The notes beneath the pieces are model-generated. The model did not search any database and was not told the origin of the DNA. It saw nothing but the letters and a program-made list of their open reading frames with translations. Both the position numbers and the translations under genes were made by a program. This document shows positions 42,867 to 52,074 of a stretch of 64,000 nucleotides of DNA, in pieces. Positions within the stretch are counted from its first letter, which is position 1; each line of letters starts with the position of its first letter. Source of the stretch: Pilimelia terevasa (GTDB lineage: Bacteria; Actinomycetota; Actinomycetes; Mycobacteriales; Micromonosporaceae); assembly GCF_014647915.1 (NCBI RefSeq), contig NZ_BMQC01000002.1, forward strand, positions 310,001 through 374,000, read 5' to 3'.

Positions 42867-43443
42867 CCCGGACAGCCGGCGCGCCGCCGCCGGGGGTGTG
42901 TCCGGGCCGGGCGGGGCAACGACCGGTCACGGAGAAAGTTGTGGCCCACGGTGTCCGGGGCGTCGCGGCGGGGTATGCTGGGACACGCCGCGCGGCTTAT
43001 CGCCGCAGGTAGCTTGCCGTAGCCGGCGGAGTTTTACTACGCTTCCCGGCAAGCACAGTTCGCGCAGTTGGCGATCTTCAGTGGGTTGACCCGTGCGAAG
43101 GGCACCTGGCCCGATCTCGACGGCCAACCCGTCACCTCGTCAGGCAGAGCAAGTTCCACCTGTCCTGGCGGATCGTTGACCTGCAGTGCTCGTCCCCGGC
43201 CCGAGTTTCTCGATCTGGCCGTTGACGGGATGTCTGTTCCGGCCGCTGGAGGCGAAGCGGCACGGTACGTCAGCACGCGGGCTCCCTTTCCTCCCTCTCT
43301 GTCGGGGAGAGCGGGTACCCGCGCGACTGTGCCCCACCCCCGTGACCGCGTCCGTCGCGAAGCGGGGTCTACCGAGGTCACCCCATCAAAGCGCGGACGC
43401 TGAGTCAGCGGGGGTTGCCCGGCCTACCGAGGGAAGGAATCCA
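42867..43443 (+). other. Long structured leader region of rho
   Basis: 577 bases between thrB and rho with lower GC than its surroundings and no convincing gene. A -10-like TATGCT lies at 42974-42979, which would give a leader of about 460 nt. Dyads include GCGGC-TTATC-GCCGC (42993-43007) and GCTTGCCG (43012-43019) with CGGCAAGC (43047-43054). GGAAGGAAT precedes the rho TTG. A 111-codon frame at 43068-43403 has atypical codon use and is probably not translated. A regulatory 5' UTR for autogenous Rho control is plausible. Confidence 0.55.
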
Positions 43444-45363
43444 TTGAGCGACACCACCGACGTCACGTCGGATGTCACCCAGGCTGCGGGCGAGGCCGCC
43501 GGCACCACGCGGCGGCGGCGATCCGGCACCGGCCTGTCCGCCATGCTCCTGCCCGAGTTGCAGAGCATGGCCACGTCGCTCGGCATCTCCGGCACTGCCC
43601 GGATGCGCAAGAGCGAGCTGATCGCCGCCATCTCCGAGCGCCAGAACGGCGGCGCGCCGCGCCAGCGGGCCGAGGTGCCCGCGGCGGCGCCCGTCAGCCG
43701 GGAGGCCGTCCGGGCCGAGGTCACCGCGGTCGACCCGGCGCCCACCGCCGAGCCGGCCGGCGACGCGCCGGTCCGCGAGGGCGGGCGCCGTCGGCGCGGC
43801 GCGGAGACCCGCGACGGCGAGCACGCGGAGGTCGAGAGCGGCCGCCGCACCCGCGAGCGCGGGGAGCGGGGCGAGCGCGACCGGTCCGAGCGCGGCGAGC
43901 GGCCCGAGCGCACGGACCGGCCCGAGCGCAGCGAGCGCACGGACCGGCCCGAGCGGGCCGAGCGCGGCGACCGGGACCGCAACGACCGGGACCGCAGTGA
44001 CCGCGACCGCAACGACCGGGACCGCAACGACCGGGACCGCGGCGAGCGCGCCGAGCGCGACCGCAACGACCGTTCCCGGGACCGCGGTGAGCGGCCCGAC
44101 GACGACGACGAGGCCGGCGGCCGCCGCAACCGGCGCAGCCGGTTCCGGGAGCGCCGCGGCCGGGGCCGCGACCGCGTCGAGGGCGGCAGCGGCAGCGGCA
44201 GCGAGCCGCAGGTCAGCGACGAGGACGTCCTCGTCCCCGTCGCCGGCATCATCGACGTGCTGGACAACTACGCGTTCGTCCGCACCACCGGCTACCTGGC
44301 CGGGCAGAACGACGTCTACGTCGCGATGTCCCAGGTCAAGAAGCACGGCCTGCGCCGCGGCGACGCGGTCACCGGCGCCGTGCGGGCCACCCGGGACACC
44401 GGCGAGGCCGGCAACCGGCGGGACAAGTACAACCCGCTGGTCCGGCTCGACACCATCAACGGGATGGAGCCGGAGGAGGCGCGGCGGCGGCCGGAGTTCT
44501 ACAAGCTCACGCCGCTGTACCCGCAGGAGCGGCTGCGGCTGGAGACCGAGCCGGGCGTCCTGACGACCCGGGTCATCGACCTGACCATGCCGATCGGCAA
44601 GGGGCAGCGGGCACTGATCGTCTCGCCGCCGAAGGCCGGCAAGACCATGGTGCTCCAGGCGATCTCCAACGCCATCACCACGAACAACCCCGAGTGCCAC
44701 CTGATGGTGGTGCTGGTGGACGAGCGGCCCGAAGAGGTCACCGACATGCAGCGGTCGGTCAAGGGTGAGGTCATCGCCTCCACCTTCGACCGCCCGCCGG
44801 CGGACCACACGACGGTCGCGGAGCTGGCCATCGAGCGGGCCAAGCGCCTGGTCGAGCTGGGTCACGACGTCGTGGTGCTGCTGGACTCGATCACCCGGCT
44901 GGGGCGGGCGTACAACCTGGCCGCGCCGGCCAGCGGGCGGATCCTGTCCGGTGGTATCGACTCCACCGCGCTGTACCCGCCCAAGCGCTTCCTCGGCGCC
45001 GCCCGCAACATCGAGAACGGCGGCTCGCTGACCATCCTGGCGACCGCGCTGGTGGAGACCGGCTCGGCGATGGACACGGTCATCTTCGAGGAGTTCAAGG
45101 GCACGGGCAACGCCGAGCTGAAGCTCGACCGCAAGATCGCGGACAAGCGGATCTTCCCGGCGATCGACATCCACCCGTCGGGTACCCGCAAGGAGGAGAT
45201 CCTGCTCGCCTCCGACGAGCTGGCGATCATCCACAAGCTCCGCAAGGTCCTGACGTCGCTGGACTCGCAGGCGGCGCTGGAGCTGCTGCTGGACAAGCTG
45301 CGGCAGAACAAGACCAACGTGGAGTTCCTCATGCAGATCGCCAAGACCACGCCGGGCGAGTGA
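43444..45363 (+). CDS. rho: Transcription termination factor Rho with a long charged insertion
   Basis: A 639-residue hexameric RNA-dependent ATPase that ends transcription. The N-terminal Rho-N helix bundle (LSAMLLPELQSMATSLGISG) is followed by a large insertion at about 111-250, made almost only of Arg, Glu, Asp, Asn and Gly (repeats such as RERGERGERDRSERGE and DRDRNDRDR). The RNA-binding domain starts VAGIIDVLDNYAFVRTTGYL. The ATPase has Walker A SPPKAGKTMVLQ (Lys near 400), Walker B VVVLLDSITRLGRAYN and the Q/R-loop region GGIDSTALYPPKRFLG. TTG 43444 is chosen because GGAAGGAAT lies 3-4 nt upstream and homologues start there. Insertions of this kind are typical of high-GC actinobacterial Rho. 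Confidence 0.96.
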   Translation: MSDTTDVTSDVTQAAGEAAGTTRRRRSGTGLSAMLLPELQSMATSLGISGTARMRKSELIAAISERQNGGAPRQRAEVPAAAPVSREAVRAEVTAVDPAPTAEPAGDAPVREGGRRRRGAETRDGEHAEVESGRRTRERGERGERDRSERGERPERTDRPERSERTDRPERAERGDRDRNDRDRSDRDRNDRDRNDRDRGERAERDRNDRSRDRGERPDDDDEAGGRRNRRSRFRERRGRGRDRVEGGSGSGSEPQVSDEDVLVPVAGIIDVLDNYAFVRTTGYLAGQNDVYVAMSQVKKHGLRRGDAVTGAVRATRDTGEAGNRRDKYNPLVRLDTINGMEPEEARRRPEFYKLTPLYPQERLRLETEPGVLTTRVIDLTMPIGKGQRALIVSPPKAGKTMVLQAISNAITTNNPECHLMVVLVDERPEEVTDMQRSVKGEVIASTFDRPPADHTTVAELAIERAKRLVELGHDVVVLLDSITRLGRAYNLAAPASGRILSGGIDSTALYPPKRFLGAARNIENGGSLTILATALVETGSAMDTVIFEEFKGTGNAELKLDRKIADKRIFPAIDIHPSGTRKEEILLASDELAIIHKLRKVLTSLDSQAALELLLDKLRQNKTNVEFLMQIAKTTPGE

Positions 45364-45411
45364 CGGGCCGCCGGGCGTACCGTGCCCGGTGATCCAGCAT
45401 GGTCGATAAAT

Positions 45412-45445
45412 CGGGCGACGGATCGCACACGCGGTCCGTCGCCCG
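45412..45445 (+). terminator. Terminator after rho
   Basis: Perfect 11-bp stem CGGGCGACGGA / TCCGTCGCCCG with a 12-nt loop. A smaller hairpin (CCGGGC-GTACCGT-GCCCGG, 45371-45389) precedes it. It separates rho from the AT-richer nos promoter region. Confidence 0.75.
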
Positions 45446-45559
45446 GCCTCGTAGAGCCGTTCATTTTTGGTAAGTCGCTATTAATCCTCTTTGTGACCTG
45501 GCCGGGCGGGTTGCTGTGTGTCAGATTTTGGTCGCACACAGTCTTAGCAGGAGGCGGAC

Positions 45560-46981
45560 ATGAGGGTTCCCGGCTACCGTGACACCCCGCCGCGGCCGTG
45601 GGACACGACGGCGGACGTCGACCCGGGCGAGGCCGCGGACTTCCTCCGCCGGTGCTACGCGGAGAATCCGAAGTTCGGGCCGGTCGGCCCGCGGCTGGCC
45701 GTGGTGGCGGCGCAGCTCGCCGCGACCGGCACGTACACCCACACGCCCGACGAACTGGCGTACGGGGCGAAGCTGGCCTGGCGCAACGCCAGCCGCTGCA
45801 TCGGGCGGCTGTACTGGCGCAGCCTCGTCGTCCTGGACCGGCGCCGCGCGCACACCGCCGACGACATCTTCTCGCTGCTGGTGACCCACCTGCGCATCGC
45901 CGGCGGGCACCGGCCGATCGGCGACGGCCGGATCGGCGAGGCCACCCGCCCCGGCCACATCCGGCCGGTGATCTCCATCTTCGCCCCCGCGGTGCCGGGG
46001 CGGCCGTATGCGCGGGTGCACAACGAGCAGTTGATCCGGTACGCCGGCCACGACTCGGCCGGCGGGGTCGTCGGCGACCCCCGGTACGTGGAGTTCACGG
46101 CGCGGATGCGCGCGTACGGGTGGCAGTCCACCGGCGCGCCGTACGAGGTGCTGCCGCTGGCGATCGAGACGCCCGCCGAGGGGGTGCGGCTGTACCGGCT
46201 GCCGGCCGACGCGGTGCTGGAGGTGCCGATCCGGCACCCGGAGTACGACTGGTTCGCGGAGCTGGAGCTGCGCTGGCACGCGGTGCCGGCCATCGCCAAC
46301 ATGCGGCTGACCGTCGGCGGGGTGCACTACCCGCTGGCGCCGTTCAGCGGGTGGTACATGGGCACCGAGATCGGCGCCCGCAACCTCGCCGACGCCGACC
46401 GGTACAACCTGCTGCCGGAGGTGGCCCGCCGGCTGGACCTGGACACCACCCGCGAGTCGACGCTGTGGCGGGACCGGGCCCTGGTGGAGCTGAACCGCGC
46501 GGTGCTGTGGTCGTTCGAGTCGGCCGGGGTGCGGATCGCCGACCACCACACCGAGTCCGACCGCTTCCTGCGACACCTGGCCAACGAGGAGCGGGTGGGC
46601 CGGCCGACGCCCGCCGACTGGACCTGGATCGTCCCCCCGATGTCCGGCGGCCTGACCGGCGTCTTCCACCGGTACTACGACGAGGCCGACCAGCGGCCCA
46701 ACTTCTACCTCGACGAGGAGGCGCGGCACCTGGGGCGGTACGGCACGCCCCCGCCCGGCTGCCCGGCCCACCGGCCGGCGGGCGGCGCGGAGCCGGCGGC
46801 GGCACCGGCCGCCGCGCCCGCGGAGACGTCCGCGCCCGCGTCGCGGCGGGCCGGGACCGCTCCGGCGGCGCGGCCGGGGGTGCCGGCGGCCGAGGGCGCA
46901 CCCGCCCTGTCGGCGCGGATCGCCCCGCCCGTGCGCCGCCGGCCCACGTACGCGGGCGACGCGCGCGAGCCGGGGCCGTAG
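45560..46981 (+). CDS. nos: Nitric oxide synthase oxygenase (bacterial NOS)
   Basis: A 473-residue heme enzyme that oxidises arginine to citrulline and nitric oxide. The heme thiolate Cys80 is in KLAWRNASRCIGRLYW. The substrate Glu270 is in PFSGWYMGTEIGARNL. DWFAELELRWHAVPAI and PPMSGGLTGVFHRYY form the heme and pterin sites. No reductase domain is fused, as in other bacterial NOS, so electrons come from general reductases. The catalytic part ends near residue 385. A Pro/Ala-rich tail of about 80 residues follows, longer than usual and probably disordered. AGGAGG lies 5 nt before ATG 45560. It stands alone behind an AT-rich upstream region with a possible -10 TATTAAT (45479-45485). Confidence 0.96.
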   Translation: MRVPGYRDTPPRPWDTTADVDPGEAADFLRRCYAENPKFGPVGPRLAVVAAQLAATGTYTHTPDELAYGAKLAWRNASRCIGRLYWRSLVVLDRRRAHTADDIFSLLVTHLRIAGGHRPIGDGRIGEATRPGHIRPVISIFAPAVPGRPYARVHNEQLIRYAGHDSAGGVVGDPRYVEFTARMRAYGWQSTGAPYEVLPLAIETPAEGVRLYRLPADAVLEVPIRHPEYDWFAELELRWHAVPAIANMRLTVGGVHYPLAPFSGWYMGTEIGARNLADADRYNLLPEVARRLDLDTTRESTLWRDRALVELNRAVLWSFESAGVRIADHHTESDRFLRHLANEERVGRPTPADWTWIVPPMSGGLTGVFHRYYDEADQRPNFYLDEEARHLGRYGTPPPGCPAHRPAGGAEPAAAPAAAPAETSAPASRRAGTAPAARPGVPAAEGAPALSARIAPPVRRRPTYAGDAREPGP

Positions 46982-47077
46982 GAGACACGCGGCGGCCACC
47001 CGCGCGCGGAGCGGGCGAACTACGAGCCGCGAAGCTGCCGGTGAGGCCGCGCGCCGCGGCGGACTTGTGCCGCGGGG

Positions 47078-47632
47078 CTACAGGACCGAGTACCCGTGCG
47101 GCCCGCTGATCTGCTCGCCGGCGAAGTAGCGCCCGGCGGCCTCGGTCTGGACCTGGAACGCGAAGACGTCGGCCAGCCCGTCCGGCCCGAAGACCGCGCC
47201 GCGCTCGCTGGTCTCGGCGTCGCCGACGTACGGCGGCAGGTCGGTCGCGTCGACCGCGGGCGCGACGGAGAACAGCATCACCCGGTGCGGTACCGGCCGC
47301 GAGGAGGCGAACCAGAACGGCGCGAGCCGGTCCGGGTCCACCACGACGTCGGCCTCCTCGCGGACCTCCCGCGCCGCCCCCGCCTGCCAGCTCTCGTGCT
47401 CCTCGACGAAGCCGCCGACCAGGCCGAGCAGGCCCAGCCCCGGCGGTACCGCCCGGCGGACGACGAGCAGGCCGGTCCGGTCGTGCTGCCGGACGGGGAG
47501 CAGGACGACGGCGACGGGCAGCGGGTTGGCCCACACGGCCGTGCCGCACCGCGCGCAGGTGCGCGGGTAGCCGTCCACCGGGCCGTAGGAGTGCCCGCAG
47601 TACGAGCAGAACGTGTCCCGTGCCAGGGCCAT
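47078..47632 (-). CDS. NUDIX hydrolase with N-terminal zinc ribbon
   Basis: A 184-residue pyrophosphatase. A zinc ribbon ([10 protein letters not shown] ... CARCG, about 8-29) precedes the Nudix domain. The Nudix box is [20 protein letters not shown] followed by EAD, with the REVREE core intact. The zinc-ribbon form resembles NADH/ADP-ribose-type Nudix enzymes, but the NADH pyrophosphatase SQPWPFPxS motif is absent, so the substrate is open. AGGAGG lies 6 nt before ATG 47632. It is convergent with nos. Confidence 0.9.
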   Translation of the reverse strand: MALARDTFCSYCGHSYGPVDGYPRTCARCGTAVWANPLPVAVVLLPVRQHDRTGLLVVRRAVPPGLGLLGLVGGFVEEHESWQAGAAREVREEADVVVDPDRLAPFWFASSRPVPHRVMLFSVAPAVDATDLPPYVGDAETSERGAVFGPDGLADVFAFQVQTEAAGRYFAGEQISGPHGYSVL

Positions 47633-47924
47633 CGGTGTCCTCCTAGCGCGGCGGGAGCGCGGACGCCGAGGCTACCGCGGCGGACCGGGCAGACGGGCCG
47701 GCGGGTCCGAAACCGGCGCCCGCCCGCGCGGGAATCAGGGGGCGGTGCCGGTGGTTGGACGCGGTGGCCCCCACGGCCGGCCCGGTGGCCGGTCATGGCA
47801 GACTGGGAGGCCGACCCGGTACCGGTTCACGCCGCTTCCCTGCCCCGGCAGGGGAGGCGCCGCGCCCCGCGACACGCGGGGACCGGCGGGCGACCCGGCG
47901 ACCACGACGAGAGGAAGCGCCGAG

Positions 47925-48149
47925 ATGCGCAAGGGAATCCACCCCCAGTACCAGGCGACGCAGGTCACCTGCTCCTGCGGCGCCGCCTTCACGACCGGCA
48001 GCACCGCGCCGAGCGGGGCGATCCACGTCGAGACGTGCAGCGCCTGCCACCCGTTCTACACGGGCAAGCAGCGGGTGCTCGACACCGCGGGCCGCGTGGC
48101 GAAGTTCCAGCAGAAGTACGCCAAGATCCAGGCCAAGAAGGCCAAGTAG
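47925..48149 (+). CDS. rpmE: 50S ribosomal protein L31 (zinc-binding form)
   Basis: A 74-residue ribosomal protein of the large subunit. It begins [20 protein letters not shown] and has the zinc-binding Cys set Cys16, Cys18, Cys38 and Cys41 ([19 protein letters not shown]). This is the C+ form, used when zinc is plentiful; a C- paralogue is often Zur-controlled elsewhere. GAGAGGAAG precedes ATG 47925. It lies upstream of prfA, the standard order, and is followed by a hairpin. Confidence 0.96.
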   Translation: MRKGIHPQYQATQVTCSCGAAFTTGSTAPSGAIHVETCSACHPFYTGKQRVLDTAGRVAKFQQKYAKIQAKKAK

Positions 48150-48156
48150 CGCGTCC

Positions 48157-48202
48157 CGGCGCCCGCCCCCCGACGGTTCCGACCGCCGGCCGGCGGGCGC
48201 CG
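48157..48202 (+). terminator. Hairpin between rpmE and prfA
   Basis: Perfect 11-bp inverted repeat CGGCGCCCGCC / GGCGGGCGCCG with a 24-nt loop, starting 8 nt after the rpmE stop. No T tract. Probably a terminator or processing site that reduces read-through from L31 to RF1. Confidence 0.55.
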
Positions 48203-48261
48203 ACGTCTATCCCGGGCCGGCCGGCGGCCGTCCCGCCCCCCACAGCGGTGCGGAGGTAGCC

Positions 48262-49353
48262 ATGAGCGGCACCCAACGGCTGGAGACCCTGCTGGCCGAG
48301 TACGCCGACCTGGAGGGGCAGCTCGCCGACCCGGCGCTGCACGCCGACCAGGCCAACGCGCGCCGGGTGGGCCGCCGCTTCGCCGCGCTGGCGCCGATCC
48401 ACAAGGCGGCGGCCGAGCTGGCCAACCTGCGGGCCGACCTGACGGCCGCGCGCGAGCTGGCCGACGAGGACCCGGCGTTCGGGGCGGAGGTCGAGGCGCT
48501 GGCCGCGCAGGTACCCGGCCGGGAGGGGCGGCTCGCCGAGCTGCTGATCCCGCGCGACCCCGACGACGCCAAGGACGTGATCATCGAGGTCAAGGCGGGC
48601 GAGGGCGGCGAGGAGTCGGCGCTGTTCGCCGGGGACCTGCTGCGCATGTACACCCGGTACGCCGAGCGCCGCGGCTGGCTCACCGAGATCATCGACAGCC
48701 AGAGCTCCGACCTCGGCGGCGTCAAGGACGTCCAGCTCGCGGTGAAGACCAAGGGCGTGCCTGAGGGCGGCAACGGCGTCTGGTCGCGGCTGAAGTGGGA
48801 GGGCGGCGTGCACCGGGTGCAGCGGGTGCCGGCGACCGAGTCGCAGGGCCGCATCCACACCTCCGCCGCCGGGGTGCTCGTGCTGCCCGAGGCCGAGGAG
48901 GTCGACATCACCGTCGACCCGAACGAGCTGCGCATCGACGTCTTCCGCTCCTCCGGCCCCGGCGGCCAGTCCGTCAACACCACCGACTCGGCGGTGCGGA
49001 TCACCCACCTGCCGACCGGCGTCGTGGTGTCCTGCCAGAACGAGAAGAGCCAGTTGCAGAACCGCGAGCAGGCCATGCGGATCCTGCGCGCCCGGCTGCT
49101 GGCGGTCGCCCAGGAGCAGGCCGACGCGGCGGCCTCGGACGTGCGCCGCGCGCAGGTGCGCACCGTGGACCGCTCGGAGCGGATCCGCACCTACAACTAC
49201 CCGCAGAACCGGATCACCGACCACCGGATCGGCTACACGGCGTACAACCTGGACCTGGCGCTCGACGGCGACCTCGACAGCGTCCTGGACGCCCTGGCCG
49301 AGGCGGACCGCGCGGCGCGCCTGGCCGGCGAGGACACCCTCAGCCGCCGGTGA
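48262..49353 (+). CDS. prfA: Peptide chain release factor 1
   Basis: A 363-residue class I release factor that ends translation at UAA and UAG. The GGQ loop is [19 protein letters not shown], whose Gln is the PrmC methylation target. The codon-recognition region lies in the [15 protein letters not shown] segment (PxT-type motif). The N-terminal coiled coil spans about 1-100. ATG 48262 has GGAGG 6-7 nt upstream. Its methyltransferase prmC is normally adjacent but here is separated by a GGDEF gene on the other strand. Confidence 0.97.
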   Translation: MSGTQRLETLLAEYADLEGQLADPALHADQANARRVGRRFAALAPIHKAAAELANLRADLTAARELADEDPAFGAEVEALAAQVPGREGRLAELLIPRDPDDAKDVIIEVKAGEGGEESALFAGDLLRMYTRYAERRGWLTEIIDSQSSDLGGVKDVQLAVKTKGVPEGGNGVWSRLKWEGGVHRVQRVPATESQGRIHTSAAGVLVLPEAEEVDITVDPNELRIDVFRSSGPGGQSVNTTDSAVRITHLPTGVVVSCQNEKSQLQNREQAMRILRARLLAVAQEQADAAASDVRRAQVRTVDRSERIRTYNYPQNRITDHRIGYTAYNLDLALDGDLDSVLDALAEADRAARLAGEDTLSRR

Positions 49354-49354
49354 C

Positions 49355-49374
49355 CCGGCCGCCGGACCGGCCGG
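49355..49374. terminator. Short hairpin between prfA and the GGDEF gene
   Basis: 7-bp stem CCGGCCG / CGGCCGG with a 6-nt loop, in the 30-nt gap between convergent stop codons. The sequence is all G/C except one A and could end transcription on both strands. Confidence 0.45.
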
Positions 49375-49383
49375 CCGGCCCGG

Positions 49384-50982
49384 CTAGCTGTCGCCCGCGG
49401 CGCGGCTCAGCGGCAGGGCGCCGCGGTGCAGGGTCCGCACCGGCGCACGGGGGCGGGGCTGGCGCTTGGCGTGCAGCATCGCCCGGTCGGCCGTCTCGAA
49501 CGCGGCGATGATCGCCGCCGGCAGCGCGTCCGGGTCGGTGGCGGTGACCTCCGCCCAGCCCACGGTCACCCCGACCGGCGTACCGGGCACCAGCGCCTCC
49601 CAGTCCTCGGCCGCCACCGCGGCGACGATCCGCCGGTGCAGCGCGACCGTGTCGGCGGTGCCGCCGGCCGGCAGCATGACCACGAACTCGTCGCCGCCGT
49701 ACCGCGCCACGAAGTCCCCGGCCCGCATCACCCGGGCCAGCACCCCGGCGATGCGTTGCAGGACCAGGTCCCCGGCCAGGTGGCCGTGCACCGTGTTGAC
49801 GGCCTTGAAGCCGTCCAGGTCGCACACGCCGATCACCGGCTGCGCGCCGCGGGCCATGGTCGAGGCCACGTACCGCTCCAGGTGCCGGCGGTTCGGCAGG
49901 CCGGTCAGCGGGTCGGTGAGGGCCTCGTCGGCGTACCGGGCCACCGTGTGCCGCAGCTCCTCGTGCGCCAGCCGCGCCGCCAGCCCCTCGACGTACCCCT
50001 CCTGCTGCGCGGCGATCTGCGCGGCGACCATGCGGAACGCGGCGCGGTCGGCCTCGTGCGCCCCGGCGTGGTCGCCCGCGCGCTGGCAGGCCAGGCTGCG
50101 CAGCCGCAGCGGCTCGGGCCCGCCCAGCGAGGTCTGCGGGGACAGGCCGTCCAGCCGGGTCAGCGCCTCGATCGGGAAGCCGGAGTTGACGGCGAGGCAG
50201 ACCTCGCCGAGCTGGCGGATCTCCCGCGCCATCGGGCTGGTGCCCCCCGAGGCGAGCAGCGCACCGGCGTCGGGCGCCGGCGGCCCGCCCAGCGCGGCCA
50301 GCCGGGCCAGCGCGTAGCCGTACCCCGTGCGGCCCGTCGGCCGCAGCCGGGCCACCCCGCCGCGGTGGCGCAGCACGCCCAGCTCGACGGCCAGGTCGGA
50401 CAGGATGCGCACGCAGCCGTCGGTGTCGCCGCGGTGGTCCAGGGCCAGCGCGCCGCGCAGCCGGATGGCCGGCGCCGCCAGCGTCTCCGGGGGCATCCCG
50501 GCGGCCTCGCCGACCTCCCGGGCCTTGGCCAGCGCGCTGAGGGCGTGCCGGTGGAAGCCGTGGTGGGAGTACGCCGCCGCCAGGTCGTGCCACGCGGCGG
50601 CGGCGTCGCCGTCGGCGTCGGTCATCCGGTTCAGGAAGCGCGCGCCGTGCACCAGGTGGGTGACGGCCCGCTCGAACAGGCCGGACGGCTGCACCGTCAG
50701 CGACGCCAGCGCGTGCAGGTGGCCGTGCAGGTACGGGTCGTCGATCTGCTCGGCGGCGGCCAGCGCGGCCTCGGTGGCCTCGCGGTAGGCGGCGGTCCGG
50801 CCGAGGTTGTGCAGGATGCCCAGGCGCTGGACGAGCGCGTCGGCGCGCGCATGCGGGTCGTGGGTACCGGCCAGGACCCGGTCGACGACGAGGCAGGCGT
50901 CCGCCGAGCGCCCGTCGACCTGGAGCTGACGCGCCCGGGTGAGCGCGTCGACCTGGTCCGCCACCCGGTCGAGCCAGCCCAC
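49384..50982 (-). CDS. Diguanylate cyclase (GGDEF) with TPR-like helical sensor region
   Basis: A 532-residue soluble protein. The first about 350 residues are helical, TPR-like and Ala/Leu-rich with no membrane segment. The C-terminal GGDEF domain (about 355-515) begins DEALTDPLTGLPNRRHLERY. It has the substrate Asp in VCDLDGFKAVNTVHGHLAGD and the intact catalytic motif RYGGDEFVVML, so it should make cyclic di-GMP from GTP. I see no RxxD inhibitory site directly before it. AAGGAGG lies 6 nt before GTG 50982. It sits reversed between prfA and prmC. Cytoplasmic TPR-GGDEF proteins of this type occur in actinomycetes, where c-di-GMP controls development. Confidence 0.94.
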   Translation of the reverse strand: MGWLDRVADQVDALTRARQLQVDGRSADACLVVDRVLAGTHDPHARADALVQRLGILHNLGRTAAYREATEAALAAAEQIDDPYLHGHLHALASLTVQPSGLFERAVTHLVHGARFLNRMTDADGDAAAAWHDLAAAYSHHGFHRHALSALAKAREVGEAAGMPPETLAAPAIRLRGALALDHRGDTDGCVRILSDLAVELGVLRHRGGVARLRPTGRTGYGYALARLAALGGPPAPDAGALLASGGTSPMAREIRQLGEVCLAVNSGFPIEALTRLDGLSPQTSLGGPEPLRLRSLACQRAGDHAGAHEADRAAFRMVAAQIAAQQEGYVEGLAARLAHEELRHTVARYADEALTDPLTGLPNRRHLERYVASTMARGAQPVIGVCDLDGFKAVNTVHGHLAGDLVLQRIAGVLARVMRAGDFVARYGGDEFVVMLPAGGTADTVALHRRIVAAVAAEDWEALVPGTPVGVTVGWAEVTATDPDALPAAIIAAFETADRAMLHAKRQPRPRAPVRTLHRGALPLSRAAGDS

Positions 50983-51111
50983 TCCGCCTCCTTAGCCACG
51001 CCGTCCGGCTGTCCGCTGGTGAGCGTGGGCACGGCCGGGTCGCGTACGGCCTGGCGGGTGCCGACGTACCACCCCGGCCCGGGGCCGACACCCGACAGGC
51101 ATGATTATGGC

Positions 51112-52074
51112 GTGCCCGGCTTCACTGAACAGCCCACTGAAAGTACAGAACCACTCAGCGTGGTGATCGCACAAGCGGTGCGGGTCCTCGCGGCCGCCGC
51201 GCTGCCATCGCCCAGAGTGGACGCCGAGCTACTGGCAGCTTACGTGCTGCGGGTGGCCCGTGGGCGACTGTTGTCGGTGGACTCCGTGACCGGTTCGGCC
51301 GCGGACCGGATCCGGGCGCTGGCCGCCGCCCGCGCGGGCGGGGCGCCGTTGCAGCACCTCACGGGGCGGGCCGCGTTCCGGTACCTGGAACTGTCCGTCG
51401 GGCCGGGCGTCTTCGTCCCACGGCCGGAGACGGAGCTGCTGGTCGACTGGGGGCTCGCCGCGCTGCGGGACGTCGCCGCCCCGGTGGTCGTGGACTGCTG
51501 CGCCGGCTCCGGCGCGATCGCGCTGGCGGTCGCCCACGAGCTGCCGCGGGCCCGGGTGTACGCCGTCGAGCGGGAACCCGCCGCGCTGGACTGGCTGCGC
51601 CGCAACGCCGCCGCGCGGGCCGCCGCGGGGGACCGGCCGGTGACCGTCGTCGCCGGCGACGTGGCCGACCCGGGGCTCGCCGCCGCTCTGCCGGCGCCGG
51701 TGGACCTGCTGCTGGCCAACCCGCCGTACGTGCCGGCGGCGGTCGCCGTGCCGGCGGACGTCCGGCGCGACCCGGCCGCCGCGGTGTTCGGCGGTGCCGA
51801 CGGGCTCGACGTGATCCGCCCCCTGGTGGCGCTGGCCGCGGCGGTCCTGCGGCCCGGCGGGGGGCTGGCCGTCGAGCACGACGACACCCACGCCGCCGCC
51901 GTGGCCGCGCTGCTGCGGCCGGCGTTCGCCGACGTCGCCGGGCACGAGGACCTGGCCGGCCGGCCGCGGTACACGACCGGGTGGCGCGGCGATGGTGGGG
52001 CGGCCGCCGACGTGGGAGGGTGGGGGCGCCCCGCGGAGGCCGGGGACACGGAGCGTGGAAAGGTGGAGGGGTGA
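51112..52074 (+). CDS. prmC: Release factor glutamine methyltransferase
   Basis: A 320-residue SAM-dependent enzyme that methylates the GGQ Gln of RF1 and RF2. The N-terminal helical domain covers about 12-95. The Rossmann domain has VVVDCCAGSGAIALAVAHEL (motif I), the substrate-binding NPPY in DLLLANPPYVP and GGADGLDVIRPLVALAA. The last about 35 residues (after RYTTGWRGD) are Gly-rich and extend past the usual end. GTG 51112 is used; it may be leaderless with a CATGAT box 6 nt upstream. The stop overlaps the TsaC-type gene by 4 nt. Confidence 0.94.
   Translation: MPGFTEQPTESTEPLSVVIAQAVRVLAAAALPSPRVDAELLAAYVLRVARGRLLSVDSVTGSAADRIRALAAARAGGAPLQHLTGRAAFRYLELSVGPGVFVPRPETELLVDWGLAALRDVAAPVVVDCCAGSGAIALAVAHELPRARVYAVEREPAALDWLRRNAAARAAAGDRPVTVVAGDVADPGLAAALPAPVDLLLANPPYVPAAVAVPADVRRDPAAAVFGGADGLDVIRPLVALAAAVLRPGGGLAVEHDDTHAAAVAALLRPAFADVAGHEDLAGRPRYTTGWRGDGGAAADVGGWGRPAEAGDTERGKVEG

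Noticed and set aside
43068-43403. A 111-codon frame in the rho leader
   Set aside because: Third-position base use is unlike neighbours, no ribosome-binding site, no homology recognised; better explained as untranslated leader.
43850-44110. Repetitive DNA in rho considered as a CRISPR-like or mobile repeat
   Set aside because: The repeats are in-frame codons for Arg/Asp/Glu/Asn, have no regular spacer, and lie inside an intact rho.
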